The notes under the pieces were generated by a model. It had not been told where the DNA came from, did not search any database, and saw only the letters and a list, made by a program, of their open reading frames with translations. This document shows, in pieces, positions 35,922 through 52,388 of a stretch of DNA of 64,000 nt (position 1 is the stretch's first letter; each line of letters begins with the position of its first letter). The position numbers were made by a program, and so were the translations under genes. The stretch is from Turbatrix aceti (taxonomy: Eukaryota > Nematoda > Chromadorea > Rhabditida > Panagrolaimidae), in contig OZ017770.1 in assembly GCA_963969345.1 (NCBI GenBank), forward strand, positions 1,435,246 to 1,499,245. Direction: 5' to 3'.

Positions 35922-38535
35922 CTACGATAAAAGTTCTTCGTCGTCATCTTCTGTTTTCGGTAGGTTGACAGCAAATTTGAGGGGGATGACAAAAACACTG
36001 ATGTCGTCCGTCGAAGCCATATCTCCGTTGGAGAGTTTCCACTTAAACTGCCCGACTTGCTCGCCTCTAGCAGCGGCCACGAGTTCTTGAGCTAGCAAAG
36101 TGTACCTAGAAAAAATGCCAAACACTTTTTTTTTGCAAAAATAGCACAAAAACATACTTAGAAAAATCAGTATGATCAGCGTTATTCAACGATTGTCTGA
36201 CTATCTGTGCAACGTCTTCGTTTGTTAGGACATCCCATAGACCGTCGGATGCCATGACAACGACATCTTTGTCTGTCAGAGAATCCAAGGAACGGACGTC
36301 AAATATTTTAACCTCGGGAAAAGGAGAGAGGAAAGGCTTGATAGAAATCTTGTCGTCCGCGGTCATAAGATGATGATCTCCGAAGCCTCTTGTCACGCCA
36401 ATCGTGTTTAAAAGCCGGGGCTAAAACAGGCTGAGTAGTGTGATACAACAGATTAAGTCCGGATATACCTTTCTAGTGCGTGTACTAATTAGAGGCTGCT
36501 TTAAGTCTGAATCGCGAACTGTTTTCGCTGCCCTAAAGAAAAAAATGTAGGGATAGAACGGGGGGTTTTCACCAACCATCCTTCCATGTACCAATCACGA
36601 AACAGAACCTTCCGATTGAGATCCTTGCTTGTGAGGCATCGGCTGTATTCTAGGCGTGAGAAATGAGGCGATATGATATCGTTGAGTCGATATGACTGAA
36701 AAATTAAGTTCACCTAAATTGTAAATGGTAGACAGAGATTTACGATAGCCTGGAGTCTTTTGCGCTCGTGGATAGGGTTGAAGTCATTGCTTAGGGGATG
36801 GATAGCATCTGACGTGACCAAAATAGCACGGCAATCTCCGGCATTTGCAACATATATTTTTCCAAGAAGAAAAAGTGCTGCAATGGCAGCGCAGCCACCG
36901 GGAATCTTCACCATGGTTTTTTCTTCTGCGATTTGGTTATCCATTTCAAGGAACGCGGCTTCTAAAGCTCCGATCACAAGAACGTCACTCGTAATCACAG
37001 CCTTTGGTCGACCGTTCTCGTACGCCGGTCTGTACTGATTGGTCAGTGTAGAAAGTTGCTCTTGTCTGTTCAAATGCAAGACAGACTCCAACACCTCGCT
37101 TAATCGACTCTACAAGAAGGCATGAGTTATGATATTAGTTGTCATCAAAAAGTCATTTACTTTTATATGTTCGTGAAGGCAGTTTGAAGCAAGCATGGCA
37201 GCCCCGCTTCCTGCGTGGCCATCAAATAGTCCAAAGTATGCAGCATCGCATCGTGGAGCTACGGGACCATCGTCACTCTATAAATAATTACAAAAATAGT
37301 TTTTAGGCACCAATGTGCAGCTGTCAGGCGTAAGAGCTCACCGAAAAACTAAGCGAAACAGTTAACAATTCTTCGTCCGATTGTTGACGCTCAATTTTTT
37401 TCTCTCGCTTTAGCTTGACAAAGTCTTCAAGTTCGACTGCTTTTTCGGCTTCGTACCCTTGCTGCACAATATTCATGATCTTGGCAGTGGCCATATCTTC
37501 GTTTTCTGCTGATTTTCCTAAAAATAGAAATATTAAATAAAAATTTGACAGCATGAATTAAAGTTTCTCACCCGTGTTTATGACCAGTGTTGTCGGGTTC
37601 GGAAATTTTTCGGGTAACCCGACCCGAACCCGAACCCGAACCCGAAAATTTCGGGTAACCCGACCCGAACCCGAACCCGAACCCGAAAATTTCGGGTAAC
37701 CCGACCCGAACCCGAACCCGAACCCGAAATTTTCGGGTTACCCGACCCGAACCTGAACCCGAACCCGAAAATTTCGGGTAACCCGACCCGAACTCGAACT
37801 CGAACCCGAAAATTTCGGGTTACCCGACCCGAACCAAAACCCGAACCCGAAAATTTCGGGTTACCCGACCCGAAACCCGAAGTTCGGGTAACCCGACCCG
37901 AAAACCCGACCCGAACTTCAACCCGGCAATTTTATGCAAGCTGTCACAAACCGAAAGTCAAACGAAAAAAAATTTTAAAAGAACATGAATAACGATTTTA
38001 ATCCAAAATTTCATCGGGCACCAGATGATTTAGGTAGGTGCGTCCCATATATTCTACGACGAAAAACGCAAACAAATGTTTCCAGCATGTGCCGACAACA
38101 CACCTGAGGGGTCAATCGACGCCGCTGTTCGGCAGCGCGAGTTGTTTTGCTTCCCTAACTCATCGTCGGCATAGCCTGCATAAACCGGCATCTGCAAGGG
38201 ATATTTTGGGCATATTACCGGACGCACCGATTGATCACCGGAAAGTGAGATTTCTTCGTTTGTTAAAAATAAAAAATCGGGACGAGTGTATGGATGTGGT
38301 TGCTTGTCGCCGCCGGTGATAACTAAACGAAAGATTGCAAATACAATTGAAACAATTTGAAAAAAAAACCTGTCCTAAAATGCTTACCAGGAATTAATCC
38401 ACCGATAAGATGCGTGTCCGACATGTCAACAACCATGCCAACTTTTGGTGTGTCGGAAGTCGTTGTCGTCGACGCTGCTGACGAAGGCGGAGGCTGGCCC
38501 CGTGGACTCATCACTTGCCTAACCTTAGCCAACAT
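35922..38535 (-). CDS. ppm-1.H: PP2C protein phosphatase of the PPM1H/J/M group
   Basis: A metal-dependent Ser/Thr phosphatase; human PPM1H dephosphorylates Rab GTPases. Coding exons run from MLAKVRQVMSPRG (38535; an internal start at 38511 is possible) to the stop at 35922. The family text is clear: YTRPDFLFLTNEEISLSGDQ and PVYAGYADDE, then VINTGKSAENED (metal site), LFDGHAGSGAA (DGH motif), LVIGALEAAFLEMD, GKIYVANAGDCRAI, FRDWYMEGW, TRGFGDHH, VMASDGLWDV and TDDISVFVIPL. All metal-binding aspartates I can place are present. Between PVYAGYADDE and VINTG, where human PPM1H reads on as GYAEVINAGKS, the gene is interrupted by a minisatellite (37605-37925), and I find no AG acceptor directly before VINTG. 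The gene may therefore be spliced unusually, be damaged, or carry an assembly fault here. Confidence 0.87.
37605..37925. repeat. 41-bp minisatellite built from CCCGAA hexamers
   Basis: The motif CGGGTAACCC (or the variant CGGGTTACCC) recurs at 37611, 37652, 37693, 37734, 37775, 37816 and 37857, exactly 41 bp apart. The final unit at 37885 is shortened. Each unit carries three or four CCCGAA hexamers and the near-palindrome CGGGTAACCCG. Point changes separate units. The array lies inside the PP2C gene intron. Confidence 0.97.
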
Positions 38536-38909
38536 GATGAACGCTAATATTAAGCGTAAAACGCAACGCAAAATACGACGATGCAGAAAACGAGCAAGTT
38601 TACAAGATGCGAAAAATTTTTCCCGATGCGCGCCGTCTTTGTCAACGCTAAAAATGAGCAAAAATTGATTTTGCCTAGTAGTGGCTTGCAATGAAAAGGG
38701 AGCTAGCCAGTAGTGTTGGCTCCTGCGTGCCGCGACACTTTCGCCAAAATGACTTTTGAACTTGGCATGAATGTGTTTATATTCTTTTTTACACATGTTT
38801 AAAGGTTTTTTTTCGCCCTCAATTTAGGCCGGATAAATGACAGTACATAAGAACATTCCAATTGTAAAGACAAAAAAGATCGTTTTCCGTCAGAGTCCCT
38901 ACGCGCTCT
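38536..38909. other. Gap between PP2C and DB-module genes
   Basis: About 370 bp on the same-strand side of both genes. An open frame extends upstream of the PP2C start on the minus strand to 38796 without family similarity. No separate gene recognised. Confidence 0.4.
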
Positions 38910-39690
38910 TCAGAGGGATTGCATAGTCTTAAGCAGTTTTCCGTGTTGTCCTGAAAGCACCTTTTGGATTTCATTGCATGCGTTTTTTTTATCATTGCCA
39001 CATACGTTTGAGCCCAATTCCAAAGTCTGACAACATTTCTTGTTGCTGCGGTTTTGAGCGGCGCAATAGAGAATAGCGCTGATGTTTGTAAGCGAGCAGC
39101 CTTTTTTCTTTGCTGTTTTTAGCTGAAAATTATTTAACAATCATGTATAAAAAAAAGAACTGTTGGATCACACCTTCGAATAAGCTGTTTGCTCGTCTGA
39201 ATCATACGAGCATAGTTCATGACACTCGGGGTCGACGAAAGCCAGACAACAGTCAAGAAACATGTCATTTGCCCTCTTCCGTGAGACGCATGGAATAAAG
39301 TGTGATTCCTCTGATCCACACTAAAAATTATTTTTTTGGTCTGGCAAATAAAAGAGTAATAAAATTAACCATGTTTAGTGCCTTGTAACGCTGTGAGGGT
39401 GATAAAATTGCATTTTGACTCTCAAGTGATTTGAAGGACCATTTAATGACCTTCTCGTCAGGTGGAAAACGGCTGTGATACATTTCGGGGCAATGTTCCA
39501 TTGCAAGTCGTTGACACTAAAATCCATAAAAAAAATAAGACATCAATTAGATATCCTTTACGCATACTTGATCAAAGCACTCGGCGGTAACAGCAATGTT
39601 ACAGCACTTTGAAGCATTGAGGTCCAAACATTTCGACGACCAGGCCACGCTCACGTACCAGAATATGGTCCAGAAAAAGACACCCAACAT
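38910..39690 (-). CDS. Nematode DB-module secreted cysteine-rich protein
   Basis: Four in-phase exons give about 209 residues. Exon 1 starts at 39690 with a signal peptide (MLGVFFWTIFWYVSVAWS) followed by KCLDLNASKCCNIAVTAEC. Exon 2 begins CQRLAMEHCPEMYH. Exon 3 (starting CGSEESHFIPCV) contains FLDCCLAFVDPECHELCSYD, and exon 4 contains AILYCAAQNRSNKKCCQTL and VCGNDKKNACNEIQ. The order (CC, PxxC, LC-D, then ILxCAAQ and CC) is the pattern of the nematode DB module, a secreted domain of unknown function. The first half also carries a CC pair and may be a degenerate second module. The function is unknown. Splicing is by short introns and the exons are easily missed because no single one is long. 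Confidence 0.75.
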
Positions 39691-40001
39691 GTCATACAAC
39701 AACTACCAAAAACAAAATGTCCAAGACTTACGACGAGTGATGACATCGTAATCATTGAGGTCAATCGCCTAAAACAACTCTCTTCATACTAAACCAAGGT
39801 TACAAACGCATTCAGGGGGTCTATTGTCCTCAAAACCACGGTACTAGTACTAATAGAGGCAAATCGCGAAAAGGCAATTCTTCCGACAAAAATCACGGCG
39901 GACACCTACATACACAATAAATCGATTGGATCCCAATTTATGACACTTCACTATCCATAAGTAAGCAAAAATTAAGAAACAAACGAACTCAAAAGTTTTA
40001 T
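39691..40001. other. Gap between DB-module gene and first Rho copy
   Basis: About 310 bp. Contains the presumed DB-module promoter and the Rho 3' UTR. Nothing recognised. Confidence 0.4.
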
Positions 40002-47027
<7,026 letters not shown>

Positions 47028-47660
47028 TTACTGGAAAAAGGGCGGCGTAGTCGTAGGGTTTGTAGGGGTGGTCATTTGCAATTGTTGGTTTTGATAACAC
47101 GAAATTTGATATTTAAGCACATTAATCTCGTGTATTAGTTTTGCGCGTTCGGCTGTGAGGCTTTGTATGACTAACTCCTTTTCGGCCTCCTTTCGCCTTC
47201 GTTCTTCCCTTGAGCGTTTCGCCGATTCGTTGTTTTTTGACCGTCGTTCGTAGTAGGCCTAAAAAGTTGTGAAATCGGACATTTTGTCATCCAGCTGATG
47301 TTTGAACAGGATTAAAAAAGTATTGATGTGTTCTTACCTGATTTTTTTCGGAATCTGGAACTGGCTTTGCTTTCTTCTTTGATATATGTTGCATGGACGG
47401 TGATGTCGAGGATACGGTAGGCGGATACGTTCCATTGGGGAAGAAATTCATGGCCGTAAGATGCTGAGCAAAAGCATAGCGTTGTAGTTCAATTTCCTTT
47501 GTCATCTGAAATACATGTTTATCTGATAAAAAACATGGTGATTGAATAAAAAAACCTCGGCAGTATCGCCTTTGAGGCCTGCATTGAAAATGGCCGTATT
47601 AGTTGTTTGGGGACTGTAGCTGACATTGGTGTAATCGATGCCTGGCCAAACCATATGCAT
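47028..47660 (-). CDS. bZIP transcription factor, PAR/CES-2-like
   Basis: Three exons: the first from about 47660 (MHMVWPGIDYTNVSY; the second ATG at 47654 is equally possible), then one from near 47505 (MTKEIELQRYAFAQHL ... DSEKNQ), and one ending at 47028. The basic region reads YYERRSKNNESAKRSREERR, with the NNxxAKRSR signature of the PAR/CES-2/NFIL3 group, and is split by an intron just before it. A short leucine zipper follows (heptads around LVIQSLTAERAKLIHEI). A proline/threonine-rich tail ends the protein at about 165 residues. It should bind DNA as a dimer; target genes cannot be inferred. Confidence 0.85.
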
Positions 47661-49464
47661 ATCAGTTGCAGAAACTCACACACCACCTAAAACAGTATTA
47701 CTCAATCTTACGCACACTTATCAGTTTAAAAAAGCGCAAGAAATTAAATTGCTTGTAAAAACAGTAATTATACGGTGGCAAAAAGTACAGAGCGACAAAA
47801 GGAATGCGACATGCCGTAAACGAAAGTCATGACCTGATCTGCGGGCATGGTCGCGCGTCAACGCAACTAGGCAGGACAATAGATAGCAACTTTCCCACCT
47901 TCACCGCGCAGCTAAGCACCGTTCAGGCCAAAACTGATGCAGATTATGACGACTGCTCTGGTGCCGCCCGTGTGTGAGGACACCGCCGCGCGGCAGATCA
48001 AAGACCTCGGCCACATGACCTCAGCGGGCGGCTTTTTCGGCAAAATCGCTCATCTTTGCGTAACCACTTTTTTGAGATGCTCTTTCCGATGAGTGTGTAG
48101 ACACACGGCAAACACATCTTGGTTATGTGACATTTGGGTGTTGATTTTTCTTCCAGGGTGGTCAGTTTCAAACTTTTGAAAAAACAAAAGTATGACAATG
48201 TTAGCATGAAACAAAGAATCAACACATTGAAATGTGAAAAAAAAATGTTTCTTGAATTTCTATTAGAATTTTTCTTTCTTGGTTTGCTACAATTTTATTT
48301 ATTTAACATCAATAACTGAATAATTACATAACATTAAAAACTGTTTTAAGACGCAAATTTTACCCTGTAGTAACCACATGCTTACCAAAATTATAATTGC
48401 TACTGACCCGAACGGTCGAAAATCATAATTCTTACTCTCCAGGACGAAAGAAAGCAAAAAAAGCGTTCCCGAATGACGTTGCGCAACCAAAGCCAGGCCG
48501 CCGAAGATTGGCCCGCCACTGTTGTGTCCATCTGCCAGGGAAACTCTCGGTGGCCAGGACCGCTGTTGGATAAGAAGTGGCTATGATCATGTTGTTGGCC
48601 AGTCGCTCGAAATTTTTATTACTTGGATAAAAGGCGTCAAGGTGTTTACAGCGGGTGATTAGTGTTTTAGTGCAAACTCATATTTTGTATTGCTGGATGA
48701 CGGTAAAATAATTGTCAGCTAATGTAAGTCGTAAAACAACAGCACTGAACAACACAGACACCGACAGTGAAGAGGGCACTGCTTGTGGCATAGCGTACAA
48801 GGATTTCGGTTGCATACCACTTTGTCCCGAGATTTCAGAAAACACCTTCGGTGACAAAGTGCCTACGCAACCGCAAAATCATGAACACTCATTTTGAGGC
48901 AGACAAATCAAATCGAATCGGCAAAGAGGGTAGATGTGTCGAGTAGACGTAGAGCACCTTGAAAGACTGGTAACCAGACTGGCAGGATGCAGTCGGTGTC
49001 CCCACACTATTAACCCAACTTTTGCTGTTTTCACGCCTACGAGCATGCACTCCTGTCCCTGTACTCCGCGAGACGCAGAAAGTTTGCCTAAAATGAACAG
49101 TAACAAAGGAAAAGGGGTACAACCTACTCTCGACCACTTAATAGATCCATTTCACTCAGTTTTGATCCATTTCTTATATGTGTACATTTCACCATTGTGT
49201 CCGGACAAGGTTGTTCTTTCTGCTTCAATGGATTTGAGTTCTTTATTGACTCTATTCGTATTAAGGATCTTGTTCTACCTTGATGTATGCAAATTTGATT
49301 TTTCGTAGACTTTGTTGTTGTTTTGAAGGCATGGCACGACTACGACCACGCAGAAAAGCAGGCAGAAAGATCGTATCCAAGGTAACAGGAATAGGGCGCA
49401 TACTAATGCACTTTCGCCTAAAGGCGCATGCTGAAAGCTGCTATTTTGGCAAACTGGCGTTGTG
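47661..49464. other. 1.8-kb gap between bZIP and MKS1 genes
   Basis: Two GC-richer islands at about 47830-48060 and 48470-48590 stand out from AT-rich surroundings but contain no long frame with recognisable motifs. A plus-strand frame at 48712-48897 (61 codons) is unassigned. The right end holds an X-box upstream of MKS1. Confidence 0.4.
49373..49386 (+). promoter_or_regulatory. Candidate X-box (RFX/DAF-19 site) upstream of MKS1
   Basis: GTATCCAAGGTAAC fits the X-box consensus RYYNYYWWRRNRAC except for A at position 3. It ends 79 bp before the MKS1 ATG, on the same strand, in the range typical for ciliary genes of nematodes. Confidence 0.6.
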
Positions 49465-51524
49465 ATGCCTCCCAAATATGTTTACCACACAGGTGCTGAC
49501 ATCAGAGATCTGGAAATTACGTAAGAAAGGTTAATTATATTTTTAATTTAAATTTTGGCGTCTTTAGAGTACAGTTGGAATTTCTCGGAGCAGCGTTTGG
49601 TAATCTACCGAGTTTTAACAAATTTCAAGAATGCGTGACATTGAACCCAGAGACGCCACAACCGCAACCTCCCCCACCTCCATCACTGCCAAATCCATCG
49701 GACGATACTCAGCTTAACGATGACGATCCCGGAGTTTTTGAAAAAAGAATTGTACGGTGGCAACAAAAAATTCATCACCCATTAGTAGGTTGTTGATTGT
49801 CGTTCAAAAAATTCGCGAATGTCAAAAAGTAAGGGATCTGTCACGTATATATATACATATTTCAGTCAAAATCACATCACGATAATTTAGAAGAAATTTC
49901 AAGAATTTATACATTGAACAACAGCGAAGTCAGCGTATTAAATGTCAGTTAATTTTCTACATTGACACTGATTTGATTAAATCAGTTTTTTTATCAAATA
50001 TTTTTAGCAAAAATCTAACATGGGCGAATCATCGACGCTTGGATTGGGATTGCTTAGGCACCGAAAGGTGGCTCCATTTCTGTGTGGAAAAAGAAAAAAA
50101 ATCATCATTGGCCACCCCACAGAACGACGTAGGAAAATCCAACGAAGTGTTCGTCACATCAATCAGACAATGCAAATCATGGGATACTTTGGTTCCATGT
50201 CGGCGGCTAAGCAAAGGTAATGATTAACGTTAACGGCGCGCACTCGCACGTATGTATACGCAAATTTGATTAAGATTCTTTCATCTCTATTCCCTATTCT
50301 CTCCACAAATTATTTTTTTCCAGCGATGATTACAGCGATGATGTGAACAACATTTTGCTCTGTCAGGTTTCTATAACGAACACAAATACACTCATTTTTG
50401 AACCAGACATTGGAACGCGGAGAATTGAGACCAGGCACGGATTATATAATCTCACAATTACGTTAAATGAAGAGAACGAGAACAAATACCAAGCCATACA
50501 TCGAATGATAGGGATGGAGCATAATTTGACCGACGAAGACAGGAACTCGTTTATGTACCCCCCAGCCGGGCGGCTTTGGCTTCAGTACCTTATCACGATT
50601 GGTAAATTAAAATTTTAGTATGCCACGTGTTAAAAACCCTGTCTTTCTCTTCCTCCTTTTTAGAAAAAGCAGTTAATTTTTCGCATGATGGTTTATACAT
50701 TGAATACAAATTTGAATTGCCTACTAATATGATGATTCGAGAAAACGACGCATCCGGTCGCACGCAGACAACGTTTCAACGAACAGAGCATGAAGTACGA
50801 TGCACATTTATCACAGAAATTCTTTTATTTTTATTTTTTGACTCTGAACACAACTTTTATTTTCAGAATGACGTTATTCGATTATCGTTTGCGTTCGAAG
50901 TCATGATTGAATGCCAGCCTGTGCCAGTTCATGACGAATACCCGGTAGCCAAGTGGCCGTATCTGCTGTGTCGTATCGTCTCAGAAGACGACTGGCAACG
51001 GAGATTTGTTTCCGGCTACGCACGAATCCCCCTGCCGACGCAGGCAGGGGCTCATAAACTTCGCACGCAGTGTTGGCGACCAATCAATCCGCACGATTAC
51101 TCACTTGCCCTACGAGACACATTTCTCGGTCAGGGAGTTGATCTCAGAAATTCTGCGTCATTAGGAACAACCAAGAACAGGGTTGGTAAGGTATGTAATC
51201 AACGACACGGAGTTTCCCCTCTCCCCATTAGTAATCAACAGACATGCGTGGGAATTTTAGATGCTCAATTCCATCTGTATGTACACGCGAAGCAGCGGAA
51301 CTCTAGAGCTCACTGTTCACTGCATTCAGCAAAGCAGGCACCTTATTTCACGACAGATTCTCCGTTCCCTACAGTACAAAGGTGTCTTCGGTGTCAGCAA
51401 TTCCATGCACTGGAGAATCATGAAAGTGCTTTCGCAGTTTGAAGAAGCCAGAAGACAACTTCTTACTCTCCAAGCACAAAAACTACCTCCATTAAGCAGC
51501 ATTATTCTGAAGAGTGTATCATGA
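49465..51524 (+). CDS. mks-1: MKS1-like B9-domain transition-zone protein
   Basis: MKS1 (Meckel syndrome protein 1) belongs to the ciliary transition-zone B9 complex. Exon 1 begins MPPKYVYHTGADIRDLEIT and splices in phase into VQLEFLGAAF. Later exons include SSTLGLGLLRHRKVAPFL, a proline-rich linker, LTDEDRNSFMYPPAGRLWLQY, then the B9 domain: NFSHDGLYIEYKFELPTN, VPVHDEYPVAKWPYLLCRI, EDDWQRRFVSGYARIPLP and GAHKLRTQCWRPI. A tail with HCIQQSRHLI and a helical end follows (stop 51522-51524). The order and the WPxxYCxxxxxxxWQRxxVxGY text match vertebrate MKS1. Internal exon borders are approximate. The 3' end has a degenerate duplicate at 52121-52210. Confidence 0.9.
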
Positions 51525-51566
51525 CAGAAAATGACAAACAAAAATAAACCCGCAACACAAAAAGAC

Positions 51567-51785
51567 GAAAACACGATGGAATAGAGAACATAGTGACCCA
51601 TTTGTAATGGCCAAAAATTGATAATTACTTTTGCCCATTGCTTCATTTGACTTCTTGGTTTTTTGACTTGTACTTGATAAGCATGACAGGGTTGGGGAAC
51701 AAGAAGATGATCTTGACGCAGAGATCCTGCACGCAGGGATTTTTTGCCTTATGTACCAGATAAATGCCCAAACAGATCTCTAGTA
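51567..51785 (-). pseudogene. Degenerate duplicate of the Piezo 3' end
   Basis: Matches 52311-52532 (3' UTR and last codons of Piezo) at roughly 70-75% by eye, including AACACGATGGAATAGAGAAC, ACTTGATAAGCATG and AGAGATCCTG in both. Substitutions and small indels break the reading frame. It lies just after the MKS1 stop, as part of a tandem duplication of the MKS1-Piezo junction. Confidence 0.85.
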
Positions 51786-52100
51786 ATTGACAAAAAAGTG
51801 ATACGCTTTTATAATCGGGCATATCACGACAAACAAGCAGTCATGGAAAAACTGGCTGGAAAGGTACGAAAAGCCGACTTGAAGCTTTCATGAAAGTTCG
51901 TTTATCCTCGATCCAAACCTCTAAATCACTCAATTTTTTTTCCTTTAATAACTGTTGTTTCCCTTCTTTTTTACTAAATAAATAAATAAATAAATTAATG
52001 ATAACGACTCGGAGTCAAGGCATAAAATCCAGCCGGCTAGCCACAAAAGCCGCGCGGCTGTCTGATGATTTTAGGCATGCCAGAAAAACCGGGAAAATTC

Positions 52101-52121
52101 GATCTTTGTGACACAAAGATC
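52101..52121. repeat. Perfect 21-bp palindrome
   Basis: Ten-base arms GATCTTTGTG and CACAAAGATC flank a single A. It sits at the left border of the right-hand duplicate. Confidence 0.9.
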
Positions 52122-52210
52122 GAAGAAACCAGAAGATCTTCACTGCACAATCCAAAAAACTACCTCAGTGTTATTATGAAGAGTTTATCGTGACATAAAA
52201 CGACAAACAA
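52121..52210 (+). pseudogene. Degenerate duplicate of the MKS1 3' end
   Basis: Matches 51441-51538 (last MKS1 codons and stop). Shared text includes AAACTACCTC, TTATTNTGAAGAGTNTATC and GTGACANAAAANGACAAAC with scattered changes and deletions. It is not attached to an open MKS1 frame. It forms the left part of the right-hand duplicate copy, whose right part is the true Piezo end. Confidence 0.8.
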
Positions 52211-52388
52211 ATCAACCAACAAAAAACAGGGAATTCAATGAAATGTTGTAAACGGACTCATCGTAAGCAAACGCGACAAAACAAAACCCAGAGTATCAAA
52301 ATTATAGACAAAAACACGACGGAATAGAGAACGTAGTGACCCGTTTGCAACGGTCAAAAAATGATAAACGCGTTTGAGCATTAGCTGA

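Noticed and set aside
37605..37925. Array read as an internal telomere
   Set aside because: The hexamer is CCCGAA/TTCGGG in 41-bp blocks with palindromes, not tandem TTAGGC, and it sits inside a gene.
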